Below, piece after piece: positions 13,431 through 25,927 of a stretch of 64,000 bases of DNA. A program made the position numbers and the translations under genes. Within the stretch, counting starts at the first letter, position 1. Each line of letters begins with the position of its first letter. Source of the DNA: Harmothoe impar (lineage: Eukaryota; Annelida; Polychaeta; Phyllodocida; Polynoidae); assembly GCA_947462335.1 (NCBI GenBank), contig OX381710.1, positions 39,719,191 through 39,783,190 on the forward strand, read 5' to 3'. The notes beneath the pieces are model-generated. The model was not told the origin of the DNA. It saw only the letters and a list, made by a program, of their open reading frames with translations, and did not search any database.

Positions 13431-14504
13431 TTGCATACTGTCTGGGTTGTATTATATATAGGTTTTTATATGATCACCATTGTCCTTTCTCACCATCCTT
13501 CCTTCTCTAGCCTGTACATGACGAAAAGATTATGAACGTTATACCTTGACCTGAAACAGGGCGTTACCAGATGACAACATATGACAAGTCCACACGCTAT
13601 ACCACACAAGGAACACAATGTTAAAGATTTGATTTGTTCGGCAGTACATGATTAGGGTCCTCATGGCTTGGACCGTGGTAAAACAAAACCATATTTGTTT
13701 TTGTTTCGCCATATATAGCGAGGACCCATTTCCATTATGTAAAACAGCCCCTTGTAACAAAAAAGCAGGAACGATCATAGAAAATAATATTGGAATGAGA
13801 TCACTTGGAAATATATCGAATGCCTCGTGTTATGTTATGGTTTCACCAATCAATTGCACAATTGTACATGTATACATGCCAAGAATGAACTGTTCAAGCC
13901 TATGAAAAATAGTTTGTATCCATTATAGAAGCCTTTATGAACAGATGTATAATATAAATATACATGGAATTGATTTTGAATATTCTAACACAGAATATTG
14001 GAAACATGGGCTGTCAGTTGGCAGGTGACCTGTGTGGTAAGGTTCAAGAGTGGGAGCAAGAAGGGACCTGTACAGAGTACAATGTGTCACTGGAAAGGGC
14101 AAGGAGATGACTTGACCTGCACAAGAGAAGCACAATGCAGTCTTTGGAGAACACCAATACGTTCTAGTAACAACATCACCAGGACGCAACGATGGTTGCT
14201 TGAGCCGACAGTGTAGAAGGGGAAAGTGACTGTTTCACCAACCAAGATAATGTTTTCTGTTTTAATGTCAATTTTACACATAGCTCCTTTCTGAACGCCA
14301 GTACTGGTACGTGTCCCTGTGCCGAAGGTGGTTGAGTTACAGCACCTTCTTATTGTGTCAATAGATGGGACAGAATCTGCTATTGGTGTTGTTCCTGATG
14401 TTGCTGAATCCCTTAGATGTTTCTTGTTCTAGTGTGGCTTAGATCTAACTACTGGCACCGCCGATCGACTTTGCTTAATTAGTCTGTCTGTGGCGTCCTG
14501 TCTG
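13431..14504. other. Intergenic or 3' flank, no gene recognised
   Basis: AT-rich unique sequence downstream of the minus-strand gene. No repeat or RNA was seen. It may be partly 3' untranslated region, because no certain polyadenylation site was located. Confidence 0.4.
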
Positions 14505-14880
14505 TGACGTCACTGGGGAAAGTCACCAACCAGATTTGAGGCGCGTTATTTAAAAGTCAATGCAGGTTTGAAACCAGTCAGAAGACAAGGCAGAAAGGTG
14601 TCCAAATAAAGGCCCCCAATGGCAGCGTGCTCTCAACGGCTCTACGTCCCCTGCGTCTGCGCCACACGCTACGTCACAGCTGACGTCACTAATGACGTAA
14701 CTGCTGACGTCACTGCCACATACCAGCCCTGACGCGACTTGGGTAGACTGATTCTCATAGAGGATACTTGAGTGTTACGTCAGCCACTGTGTGACACGAG
14801 CCATTGTTTCTGCAACCACGGTAACATACGTCATGCTATTTCTGTGACGTAAGCCACTGCAACGTCAGCGACGTCAGCCA
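14505..14880. promoter_or_regulatory. Homotypic cluster of CRE/ATF-type sites
   Basis: Three perfect palindromic cAMP-response elements, TGACGTCA, lie at 14505-14512, 14681-14688 and 14705-14712. Variants and half sites are interspersed: TACGTCAC near 14670, TGACGTAA at 14693 and 14845, TTACGTCA at 14775, ATACGTCA at 14826, and ACGTCAG twice at 14862-14877. A TATA-like TATTTAAA at 14547-14554 with CCAGTCAG about 27 bases further on is compatible with a plus-strand core promoter, but no plus-strand gene follows. The cluster lies 0.2-0.6 kb past the stop codon of the minus-strand gene. It could be a CREB/ATF-responsive enhancer, a promoter for an unseen or non-coding transcript, or an antisense promoter. 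The site content is direct; the function is inferred. Confidence 0.55.
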
Positions 14881-15065
14881 CAACGGCGTCAGACTCTACA
14901 TGGCCTCTGTACCCGACTGCGTTCAGTGAGGGACACGTTGAGGCCGTGTATCTAAGTGGACGGGTGGTAGGCTGCATGGGTTATGGTGGTGTTGGTGGAG
15001 GCTGGCTCGGACGGCCGCTGAGAGGCCACCTTTTTAGTATACTACTCACTCTGCTAGGAGCTGAG
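14881..15065 (-). other. Probable start of the 3' untranslated region
   Basis: This follows directly after the TGA stop on the minus strand. No polyadenylation hexamer occurs in it. It is assigned only by position. Confidence 0.4.
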
Positions 15066-15940
15066 TCAGACCACAGTGTCCATCTTAGTTCTCACCGTGG
15101 CGTGCGGCGAGTGCGCGTCGCCGTGCAGCTCGAAGCTACCAGACGTCGTCGTGCTGTCGTCGCTGATCTCGTCACGTGACTCGTCCACCTTCCCCAGGGG
15201 GCGCAGGGGACCAGAGTGGCCGAAGGAGTTGCAGGACGACGGCGTGTTGGGCCTGGAGGACGGCGACAGCTGCGGCGACTGTCTGCTGCTACTATTATTA
15301 CTGCTGCCTCCACCGCCATTCACCGCCGCCGCCGTCTTCGTCGTCATAGTGATGCCGTCAGGGAATGTCCGCGAATGTTCACCGCCGGAGCCGGGCGAGG
15401 ACGACTGGCTGACACCACCGTCGCCGTTTTGCCGGGCGTATATGCTGAAGTCACTGTTGTTGGCGAGGTGATTGTGATGCCCGTTGGGAAAGACGGGGAC
15501 CGCGCCTCCAGAACCTGGGGAGCCCTTCTCGTAGTGGTCGGGTCGGGTGGGGTTGGCGGGTGCGCCCGGCGGGTTGGGGCGGGCACCCACCTGCGCCGAC
15601 GGCGCGTTGTTGCTGTGGATGCGGGCGAGCTGCTCCTTGATGTCGTTATGGTCCAGACGTGGTAGCGTCTTGGCCCCTCCCGCTCCCCCTACGCCGCCCC
15701 CTACAGCATAACGCGTGCCTGGAGGCCGCAGCTGATGACACGTGGGCGGGAAGCGGCGCAGGTGGAGCAGGTCGCCCTGAGTAGCGCCCCCGTGAGGAGC
15801 TGCTCGCGACCTGCTCAAAGAGTTGCTGCTATTGTTCATCGAGCTGCTCCCATCAGCAGGTCGACTCTGGGAGGTTGTCGACGACTCCAGGCGGGTATCT
15901 GATGAATTCCCCATCGGGCGGTTCTCGTTCCATAATGACT
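15066..15940 (-). CDS. Terminal coding exon of a protocadherin-like cytoplasmic tail
   Basis: The exon follows an acceptor with a pyrimidine tract (TTTCGACTTACAG, AG at 15942-15941) and runs 875 bases to a TGA at 15068-15066. It enters in phase 1: the last G of the previous exon joins AG to make Glu, after which SLWNENRPMGNSS begins. The 290 residues are rich in Ser, Asn, Gly and Pro with His-rich and Asn-rich patches, typical of a disordered intracellular tail. No membrane segment or enzymatic motif is present. Near the end is an acidic SRDEISDDSTTTSGSFEL segment with many possible phosphosites. The last residues are MDTVV, where T at -2 and V at 0 fit a class I PDZ-binding C-terminus, as expected of an adhesion receptor anchored to a scaffold. 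The exon is GC- and CpG-rich compared with its introns. The exon itself is well supported by the frame; the family name is inference. Confidence 0.8.
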
Positions 15941-18353
15941 CTGTAAGTCGAAAGGGAAAAAAGAGAACACAGAGGCTTTAGTTCAGTGCATCAGTTGGGG
16001 GAAGTGTGAGCGGTTATGTAAGAAAAAACTATTATTAATAACTCATGTTGTTTGTTGACGAGCAGAGCGTAGCTGACTAATTCTCCCACCCTTTCTTGAT
16101 AGCGCCCTTTTTACACCCTGCATGGCGTTTTTACCAGCTTCTCCTTAATCTCATCCTGCTGTTGTTTAATGGAGCTCACGTCCACTCAGGAGTAGTCCAT
16201 AGAGAAACAACAAGTAGATCTTCTACTAACATCAAATTCGACCTTGTAACCAAACGACTTAATTAATTTAGACTACTCTTCTGTTCGTGAAATGTTGATT
16301 GGTTTAACAAATTACGTTTATTTTAATTTATTTAATTTCATTTTTATGTAGCTGCATTAATATGGTTCTTTATAGGAACGATTGGGAAATAACCTATGAA
16401 GCGCGCGACTCAAAGCTCGTGCCTTAATAAAATAAGATAAAATTATGTAAACATAAACAAATGTAGGGGGGCCTTGATGTAGAAACTGGGGAAGTAACAT
16501 ATAATGTGACGTGGACTGCACTGTAACGTTACATTAACGACAGTAAAACTACTCGACAAGTAGAAGAAACTGTCCATCTTCAGGTAAAAACAGCAATACA
16601 ATGAAAGGTGATGTGGAGAATTCTGTAGGAGAAAAAACAGAAGCTGTTTGATGGATGGGTCGGCTTATTTGATACATTGTCATTATTTCTCATTATCTGG
16701 TCCATGAGGAATGAATTTAATACTCAGAGTGTGCCCGCTTACACATAATGCAAGCAGTCTCACTTGTTCATTGAGCAATATCGGGCCGATGAGTCTGTTT
16801 TATTCCATAATTTTCCATCGTTTATTCAGTATTTGAGATAAAATTGAATCATCGCCTTTAAAGACGTAATAGATTGTCAAGACCTGAAGTTTGATTAAAT
16901 CATTTTCAAGACAGACCGAAATGAACATGAGAGAATTCCTGTCAGGCTCTTGTGTTATCTGACCGTAAAAGGATGGGTTACTTCACACGGAAAGAATCAA
17001 ATTCATAAGCTCATTTATTTCAGTCACTTTATGTCTAAATAGTATATAAGCCCCGCGTTACATTTGATCCGCGTTTATAACCGAACCAAAATATAGTTAA
17101 TCAAGATGGAATTAATTTTTCTTCTTTAATTCCTGTGTATATATAACATAGATAGGCCTTATCCGAGTGACGCCGGGATGCTGTCAGAGTATGGGGAGCA
17201 GCTGCAACCAAGTGTATGAGAAAAAGTGAAAGACCCCAGCGCAGCAGACTGGACGCAAACAGTAGCAGGTCAGCTGAATGGTAGCGGGACCGCCACCACA
17301 CCATATCATCTTCCTATCTTAGCAGCTCTGTGCGGGCACATAGACATGAGATAACTAACAGTTCTTATCTCTATAGGAAAGCTGTGGTTTGCAGATGATA
17401 AAAATGCGTGCTTACACTGTCTTTGGTTTTTAGGGAGAGGAGGCGATGAGAATTCTACTTATCTGAGGAGAGGAGGGGAATCTAAATGAAAGCTGCAGAG
17501 GAGGATTCTATATGCTGACGATAGTATAGCAGAAGAACTGAAGATGGGAGAGAGAAGGCGTTGCAGTGTGAGATAGAAGAGAGATGGCACCCAGCTCCTT
17601 TGTATAGTAAACTGATGGGATATTCATCAGCATTGCCCTTTGTCAGCAACTGATGCCTCTTTCTGTGGCAATGCTACGATACCTCGTATATATACAGGAA
17701 CTGCAATATCGTAATGTGTCTGATACTCCACTGGCATATTCATATCTAAATGATCGAAACAGACTTTGGTCTACAGCTCAGGAAATAAGGGGTTTGACGT
17801 ATTTACGCACTTCCCTGAGAGTGATTGGTGATTCGAGAAAGAGCCCCATTTGGGAATATACCGTAGGAGCTATTGAATTTGGCAGAAGGAGCGAAATAAG
17901 CAAAGGAAACTAATGGATGAAGGCACAATCACGTGGTAAAACACAACCGTGAACTACACTGTCTACAAATATAAAACTACTTAAGTGAGAGACGTTTAGA
18001 ACAGTGCTGAGTTTTGTAAAAAGGTGTGTGAGAAGAAAAGCGAAACATCTTTGAGCAGTTTCCACCCTGTTACAACGCCATGCACTTTGGTTCTAGCATC
18101 CGTCACAGGTGAGGGTGCCAGACCTCTCTACATGGTAGTAGCACTCACAGAGAAAGGGTGTTCTTGTTTTTTTTTAAATATATCGGCAGACACGTAAGGC
18201 ACGCATTTGTATCAACACACATAGATGGTATACACAAGACTCGACGCGACTGCTCACGACCGACTCAATCCAATCCAACTAAATCAATCCGGCCCAACGC
18301 GACTAAAACTTAATTTTTGATGTTTTAAAACGATCCGAAGCTTAATGTCGTAT

Positions 18354-18530
18354 CACAGAGAAAAGAAACAGCGTCAAAAGGGAGTCCAGGTTGCCTCCAG
18401 AATGACTTCCCTGTTTAGGGTCAGACAGAGAGTCACCTAGGCTCCGTAAGGCGACCTTGACTCCCCTAATCAGGGGAGTCATTCTGGAGGCAACCTGGAC
18501 TAACTCTTGACGCTGTTTCTTCTCTCTGTG
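18354..18530. mobile_element. MITE, family A, well-preserved copy
   Basis: The ends are long near-perfect inverted repeats. The left end starts CACAGAGAAAAGAAACAGCG and the right end is the complement of CACAGAGAGAAGAAACAGCG. The pairing continues through GTCCAGGTTGCCTCCAGAATGAC on each side, so most of its 177 bases can form one hairpin. No coding capacity. The degenerate 910-1152 element shares its sequence. The target duplication is not clear. Confidence 0.85.
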
Positions 18531-18540
18531 GTGGGTGTCA

Positions 18541-18648
18541 CCCAGTGGGCACAGAACATTGAATCAACATTGATAAAAGGTTGTCAACATTGATTCAATG
18601 TTGATTCAACGTTGATTCAACATAGAACATAATTTTGTGCCCACTGGG
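18541..18648. mobile_element. Palindromic MITE, family B, intact copy
   Basis: CCCAGTGGGCACA at 18541-18553 is exactly complementary to TGTGCCCACTGGG at 18636-18648. The interior is made of AACATTGAATCAACATTGAT-type words in both orientations. It lies ten bases from the family A element. The copy at 10012-10108 belongs to the same family. Confidence 0.9.
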
Positions 18649-18897
18649 CAGAACCCATCGCGTCGCGTCGGGTCGGGTTGGGATTTGAGTATGTTGGGAT
18701 CGTGTCGGGTGGTAGCTGTGGCGTCGGGTGTTGTGAGTCGGGCTGTGGGGTCAGGGGCCCGTGGTATAAGGGCTCACGGGCAGGTAACGCACGTGTGGAT
18801 GGTTCTTGTCGGGGCGACGCGGGGCGGCCGGTGGGTGCGGCGACAGACATCTGCAACCACAGAGCATCATCAACACATCTGACAGTAGCCTCAGCAA

Positions 18898-19000
18898 TAT
18901 CATCAACAGTGTCATCATCATCATCATCATGTCCATCATCATCACTACTACCAACAAGCATCATTAGCATCGTCACCACCGACACCAATACCATACACCA
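18898..19000. repeat. Imperfect (ATC)n trinucleotide repeat
   Basis: Runs of CATCATCATCAT with interruptions continue into a CACCA/CATTA-rich stretch. The Asp- or His-rich frames over it are repeat artefacts. Confidence 0.8.
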
Positions 19001-22000
19001 ATCTGCATCTTCTATACAGATTTACATCAGCTTTACACAAGGAATGAGTTTGTGTGAAGGGGGGCTAATAGTCAGTTAAACCTTCTCTTTTATTTTGGCA
19101 AAAGGTGAAGCATGCTTATTTACATGACCAATTGAAGGCTAACCCTCCCTTCACATATTCATTCATTGCACCACTATCATCTCACCACCTTGTCAACACA
19201 TTCTCTATTTTTACTATTCTCACTATAAATGTTGTCAATCTAGACACCGTACATATTACTGACTCCATCAATATCATCATTGTCAGTAGTAATTTTACCA
19301 TCAATGTGTAGGAATCTCATTCAGAACCACCATTGCACTTTCTACTGTACTAATCATCATAGTCATAGAACGTCACTTTCACCACAATTCCACAGGTATT
19401 ATGAGCAAAGACCAAAATTATCGTCCATGATAATGTACTAACATCATTATGGACAAAGGGACTACAAATACTAATGTGTACCATGATATATCATAATTAT
19501 AGTGACTATCCACATTGAAAACAAAAATGATAATATGTAGTGTGTTTATGTATTATCATTCTTTGAAAATGATGCGAGGACTATTAGAGATATTCTAATC
19601 TTGGTAGCTATAAACATAAAATGCTATCAATTTCAGGTTGTCCCCATTTTTTGACGTTTGTTTGCATGTTGTTTTTATTTTCAGATCCATAGACTAGAAT
19701 GTAAAGGAGTGACGGCCTATGCTGTTTATGCCTCACCCTAATGATCATACTCCTGTTATTAATTGTGGGTGAAATATGCCCTTATATAAGTGTGGTTCAC
19801 CTCAGCCTCACCAGATGGTGCACAACACCTCCTTTATCACGTACAGTCATTATTTTCATCTAAGAAACTACATTCTAGGGCAGTGCATTAGGTGCGCTGA
19901 GAAAATTTAATTGCTTAAAAACTGGAATTAATAACCCAAGCGAGTTTCAAACTATGCTACACTAATTTCAAAAGCCACATCCAGACCGCATCTAGTCTAT
20001 ATGGAAAGGTCAGGGAATTACGATAAAAGACACACGGTTAAAAACAAATGTGGAGTACAAAAGAACTCAAACATCATTGTGTGAGAGTTTTTGCCTTATT
20101 TTGCTTTCCTTTCTGCACTAATTGAGTGCTCTCTTCTGTTTGATATTTACAAGGACAAAGTACGAGTCGGTGTGGGAGCTATTCAGTGAAATGTCAAGCC
20201 AAAGGTCGGATCTCTGTGCACTGCTTTAGTGCAGTAGGGGAGTAGCTCTGAGGCCTCCTAGCCTTGTCTGCCACAGGCCCCGACATGCATGGCTTCCCCC
20301 AATGTACCCCCATGGCTTCCCTACTGCTCAGTGGGCGGCCGCCAATTATAGAGCAGCTCACACAGGGCTTCCAGACACACCCAACGAGCAGGTTTCATGG
20401 GTAAGCCTTTCTGTCGTATAGTAGTATAGGCTACGAGAGTAAATATGTGTGTGTGTGTGGGAGGGGGGGGGGCAATGAGAGACCCAGAGTTGTCGCGGAA
20501 ATGAGATGGCTAGGTAGTAGGGCGGGGGTCGGTCTGCTGAACTGGGTTGGCACGGGGAGGGGGAGGGGGACTAACGTGCACGCACGCATATCTGGTAATG
20601 ACGTCTACCTGTTCTTCTCTGAGATCTGATGAGGTGGGTTGGCGGTGGTGGTGGGTGTGGGTGTGGGTGGGTGGGTGGGGGGGGGGGGGGGTCATATGAG
20701 GGGGGTTAGGGGGAGTGGTACCTATTCCTTCTCTCTAGGCTTACAGGTAAGCGTTCTCGCTACCTACGCTACCTACCTATTCCTACCTGCACCATCTCAG
20801 AAAGCTACTCTCACCCACTATTCTTACCTGCCTCCCCGATAAGGAGCTCGCTGAGCTGCTCAGGGTATCTACCAATCACACCAGCCTCCCTGTGCCTGCC
20901 CATGAATTGCTCGCACCAGTATAATTACAGCCCATGCAATATGGCGGCCAATCACTCCTCAGCCCAGGATGTGGATGATGGAGGGGGATGAATGCTACAG
21001 CATTGAGCCCCCCCCCCCCCTCCCCCTCTCCCCTACTCCGCCCACACCGGGGTTAGACAGGTGCCTGTCACCGGCCACACCTGGGCTCACCTGGGCATCA
21101 CAACAGGTAGAAAGGGTAGGCGGCAGGGGCAGATGGGCCGAGCAGCTCAGGGAGAAGGCTAAGCTGCCGCCTTACCAGCCACCTTTTCATGTTGCGTCTA
21201 TTAAAAGGTTCAAAGTGCTGCACAAAGTGTGCAGCCTATGGCGGAGAGTGATTGGTAACGTAAGAAGTCGCCCCACACAGTCGTTATTCCATCCCTCATA
21301 TCGGGGTGCAAGGCGAGATGAAAGATGAGATATAAGCTCGCACCCCTGGAGTTGTTCATGTATAAATCATCTGGGTCTTCATGATACATGGCCTATTGGA
21401 AGCTCGGTATTTATCTGAGGCCGATGAGAACTTCAGAACCTGCCCCCTCGTTATTCTGTATGAAAGGGGCTCTTGTGCCTATCTAAGGTGTCTGCCACGG
21501 ATCGCTGTCCGTGGAGCTGGAATGGTAGATTGTTTTGGAAGGTCCATGTCCAATTATGATGCATTCATTCAGCCACCTCTCTTATGTAGTTACTCCGCCA
21601 CGGGTTTATTCACTCACCAGCCAATTAATTAACTCATTGAATTTCATCTTCATTTGGCTATCCACTGCGTCATCAACTTATTTTGTCGTTATCACTTGGG
21701 AGTATTTCATTAGTTGTTGTTTGGTATTTTAACCATATATTTCTTTTTACTGTCCCAGTTCCTTAATCCATCTATTTCTGAATATTAATAATGCCGCCCC
21801 CTTTGTTTCATTTACAACTAGAAGGGACGGAAAGAAATGGTTGTCTCGGTGGGAAACCCAACACTAAGACATCCTCGGGGATTACATTATGAACTTCACT
21901 AATCACTCTCATTTAACATTAAGCCGATAAAATCTGTACATAACAATTAGCATCATGCCTTGATGGAATGAGATACGGCAAATAATCAAGGGACTAATTA

Positions 22001-25000
22001 TCTAGAGCTCTAATATGACTAATCATGCACGCTCCCCATTCTGTGTTTACTCTGAGGAGTCAGTGCCAAGGCTGAATGTGGTCTATGCTCACTTTATATT
22101 TCTACTAGGTATAGATCCACTTAGTATGTATATCAGTATAGACATAGTATAACACCTACCAAGGCATTTAGTATATGCACTGTATTGTTGTAGAAATTCT
22201 ACTGCGATGAATTCCGAGCGAAGAAAGGAGTTCATATACCCATTAATGGAGTAATCCATCAAAGGAGAGTGTTCTGTTGACTATGGTAAGGCTTCTTGTA
22301 TCAGAAAAAGGCGGATATACAGAAGCAGGAAATTCCCATCAGTAATATTATTTGTCACATCTTGGATGTATCTTAGATTCCTAATTACTGCCTGTGCAAC
22401 GAAGTACACATTTTAGCAGATGCATCTCGGCCAATGCTTTACATTCACAGCTGAAAAAGGGTAGACTCCAACAAGCTTGTGCTATAAAAAGAGCAGCTCA
22501 CAAATCTACTGCTATGTAGTGTTGGAAAATAACTTGAGTAATTGAGCAGCTCATAAAAAGGTAGGGTGGGGGTCCTGCCTGTGAGGGATTCCTCGTCTAA
22601 CTAATTGCAGCCGCCCATGCTATCCCACAATGAGCATTCATTCACCTTAAATACCCGGCCCCTGCGCGGACTATGTTAACATAAAGAGCCGCTTATTCCG
22701 CTAGAGATATTGGCTAAATAATTAATCCCCTACCATCGGGGTTAATTATGTTCCCACTCTGCCCTAACAAAACCTGCACATATTGGACCTCAGAGAGCGG
22801 TCTGACCCATCCCTCAAGTGGAGCTGAATTTACAACACATCTCCTGCTGCCTAGCGCCTTCCTGCAAAATGCTGCTCTTTACCCTTTATCAGATATTAGA
22901 GCCGTGGCTTGGGTACTACCTCCATGCGGGGCCTTTGTTTTCCGGTGTCCCCTCTGTTGGTTGTCTTGTCAGTGATCCGTCTCTACTCCTGTGAGTGGCT
23001 GGCTTTAAGTATTGGTGGGGGAGGTGTGGGGGTGGCAGTGATGGGAGACACCCTGGACATGTGGGAGAGGTTCTCACTGCAATATGGAGTTAATTAATGA
23101 GCATGTTGGTGAGCAGATTGTGAGCTGCTCACCAGAGCCCCTCTCGAGACAAACAGCTTTCTAATGCCAGCCTTGCAATGGTGACTTGATATAGTGCATC
23201 TTAGTTGCTTCTGCAAAGTGTGCTACTTCCTAGACAGAAGCTATTGCTAAGCCCTTATTGCAGCTCCTCAAACAACTGATGAGAGCGCCCGGTCCATTAA
23301 GATCCTTGTTATATTTCTAGCAACTCTACTACAACCTCCTTACGTCCTTGGACAAAATGCCCATGTAAAGCCTTTTGCTGCTGCTGGAGGCGGACATAGT
23401 GGCCTCCAGCGGCCCACCATGTAGTTCATGGCAGTGAGCAACTCCCATGGGACCCCATCAAGCAGCTCCCTGAGCAGCTCATTGAGCAGCTCCCCGGTCA
23501 ATACGGGTCAGGGTGTTGGGGCTGAGGAACAGGCGTCAGCCCCATCATAAAGAACGCCTCGGGCAGGCCAACAATGCCAGCAAACTGCATCTTCATGACG
23601 CCGGTGGAGATTTGCTTGATTAATAATTGTGATTCATTGTCCCGCCTGGATTAGGCCTAGGTTTAGGCTTGGTCCCAGTAGCAGGCTGTTCCTGAGGCGG
23701 GCAGGGATGCTGCAGTATCTTGTTGTCAGGATTATGTGTCTTAGCCTGGTGCTTGATGCCGAGTTGCTCGGTGAGCTGCTCTCTATGGTGGTGCTCTTAT
23801 AGTACTGCACCTAATGCATCTGAGTCACTCAGCCTAGGGCTGGTTGTCTCTGCAGACGAAGATCAATGATCTGTCCATGTCTTAGAGCTGAAAGATTGGA
23901 CGTGAAATCCTGGTCTCAGTATAATCCGTACGTGATCACTTTCTGGAATCCCTTTTGTGATAGCTACTGCATCCTTCATTCAGACTCGATCTATGTTCAA
24001 CGTGGGCAAATATGTAAATAATTATTACAATATTGTGTAGCCCTACTCTGGTTTATATCTTGACACCCTGCAGGCTCTTATTAATATTTTTGATTAAAAG
24101 CTCAAAGAATCCTCGAAAATCCTAACCAGGTAACACTTTCTCATGAGTAGGTTAGAGCTTGTCAGACATAGTATAATTATGATCAACCATATTCGTCTAC
24201 TACTAGATCAAAGATATATCCATACTAGAAAACTGCAATCCGTTGAAATCAAATCTGCATGAGGACTTATCGACTCACTATAATTATCATCAGATAACAT
24301 GTAGAGTCTTAATTTCATCATAACCAGGAATCCCCTACACACGAGCAGCCCTCGGTTCCCAACATGAGCAGCTCAGGTTTAAAACTAATATTATGTTTTT
24401 CTTGTCCCTCAATACCCCCAGTACTGTCAGCGTGGGCGACGCCAGTGACGTGTGATTGCGGGAGGCGACCAAGCTGGCGTCTGGGCGGCTGTTTTGTGCA
24501 AATGGCGGCGTCGGATGTGGCTTTTTGTCCCCTATAACCCCCCACCACCCACCCACAGCCATTGCTGCCTCACACAATCTTCTCTAGCTCCCAGTGCCAC
24601 CACCTGTTACAGACCCACGTGTTTTATACTGGCTGGTTTCTGGTGTCCGTCAGCAGATTCATATTCAGCCACCCGGCGGACATGCAGACGGGAATACAAA
24701 CAGGCTCATTCAGGTACCTTGCTGACCCCAGGCAAGTGGGTGCTGGATGACTTGGGCCACCCTGGAGGAGGGTGGTGAGGAGGAATGGGAGGGGGTATCC
24801 TAAATACCTTTCCCATCCCTATTTCCCTCCCCATCCCCCACCACCATCCTTCCCTAAAACCTGCAGGGGTGGCTCCAGGGGGCTCAGTCTCATCCATCAT
24901 TTTGTCTGAAATAATAAAATCCTCTAAATACCCAGTTTACATTCCTATGTGAATACAGTGAAGGAGAGCGGTGGCTTACTTCTGCACCTCTGAATAATAT

Positions 25001-25746
25001 TGAAAAGGACTCTCATTTGTTAAGGAACGACCCCCTCTCACTGTTTCATTATAAATACCATGGTATTGATTGCGCCTTGCTATTAGAACCATTACTCAAA
25101 GCCTATTCATAAAGGTGTCACTGCTGGGTGCCTATAGTTCTGTATGTTGAGGTGCCCTCTTAACATTACAGCTATAGGGGGCTGCTTGTGAGAGATGCAA
25201 AACTGCATAAAATGGTGTCTAATATATACAGTCTATAGTCCCTGAGTTAAATCCACAGTCACTCTCTTGTAACCCCTGCGTACATCCGTCAGTGGATAAA
25301 TGACAGAGATACTGGCCTCCCCACTCCCATACTACCATTGGGATGATGACAACCACGTCCCAGTAAAGCCAGGTTGGTCATACCAATCCAGATGTGCTTG
25401 GCGTTGTTCTACCACCCATGTGATAGGCCCCGCCCCGCAAGCTGTCATGGTGCAGAGTGAGAAGGATGAGGCTGGTAAAGAATAGCCCATGTGTTAGGGT
25501 GCTGCAGTGGAATCTTTTCAATTTTGAGGCTGGGCTGCATGGGAGGGGGTAGGATTCGTGGAATGTATATTGTATAGTCATTGTAGGGGGTGGGATGCCT
25601 TGTGCGTTGCGGGAGGTGCGTTGTCACAGACGTGACAGGCGGGGTTGGAGGCGCTGGGATGGAAAGGAGGAGGGGCAGATATGAAAGGCCTTGGGGTGCT
25701 GCAGAGATGGATGCGGTGGTGGTATAGGTGGGGTAGGGCAGCTTAC

Positions 25747-25927
25747 CATAAGGGGGTGGCGGTGGCTGGCTGTCGTTGGGCGTGGCCGGCGGGGCGTGGT
25801 GGTGATGGTCGCCGTCCTCGCTGGGACCCCGGCCGGAGTCGGTGTTGGACATGTCGGCAGAACATCCTGACGCCGAATCCGAGTCCTGTGGCGGCTCCTG
25901 CATCATCCTATGGAGGAGCTGGTGAAC
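25747..25927 (-). CDS. Internal coding exon with TDSGRGPSEDGD acidic motif, protocadherin-like
   Basis: The acceptor is a strong pyrimidine tract ending CACGACAG (AG at 25929-25928). The donor is TATG|GTAAGC (GT at 25746-25745). The 181 bases hold 60 codons plus one base, entering in phase 0 and leaving in phase 1, which matches both neighbouring exons. The product begins VHQLLHRMMQEPPQDSDSAS and continues with MSNTDSGRGPSEDGD, a His run, and a proline-rich end (QPPPPPY). The TDSGRG-SED pattern resembles the conserved DSGKGDSD-type cytoplasmic motif known from delta-2 protocadherins; this is from memory and not an alignment. The exon lies 4.8 kb after the preceding exon and 9.8 kb before the next. 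Confidence 0.8.

Larger units (their letters stand above)
15941..25746 (-). other. Intron between the last two coding exons (about 9.8 kb)
   Basis: Bounded by the donor G|GTAAGC at 25746-25745 and the acceptor at 15942-15941. It contains the two adjacent MITEs at 18354-18648, an ATC repeat, G- and C-homopolymer patches (about 20460-20475, 20678-20690, 21007-21020), and ten exact GAGCWGCTC motifs between 20351 and 24374. AT-rich stretches with several TAATTA-type words lie between. No further exon could be supported. Confidence 0.65.

Noticed and set aside
15076..15665. Plus-strand frames of 131 and 149 codons
   Set aside because: They are antisense shadows of the GC-rich terminal exon, which is supported by splice sites and phase on the minus strand.
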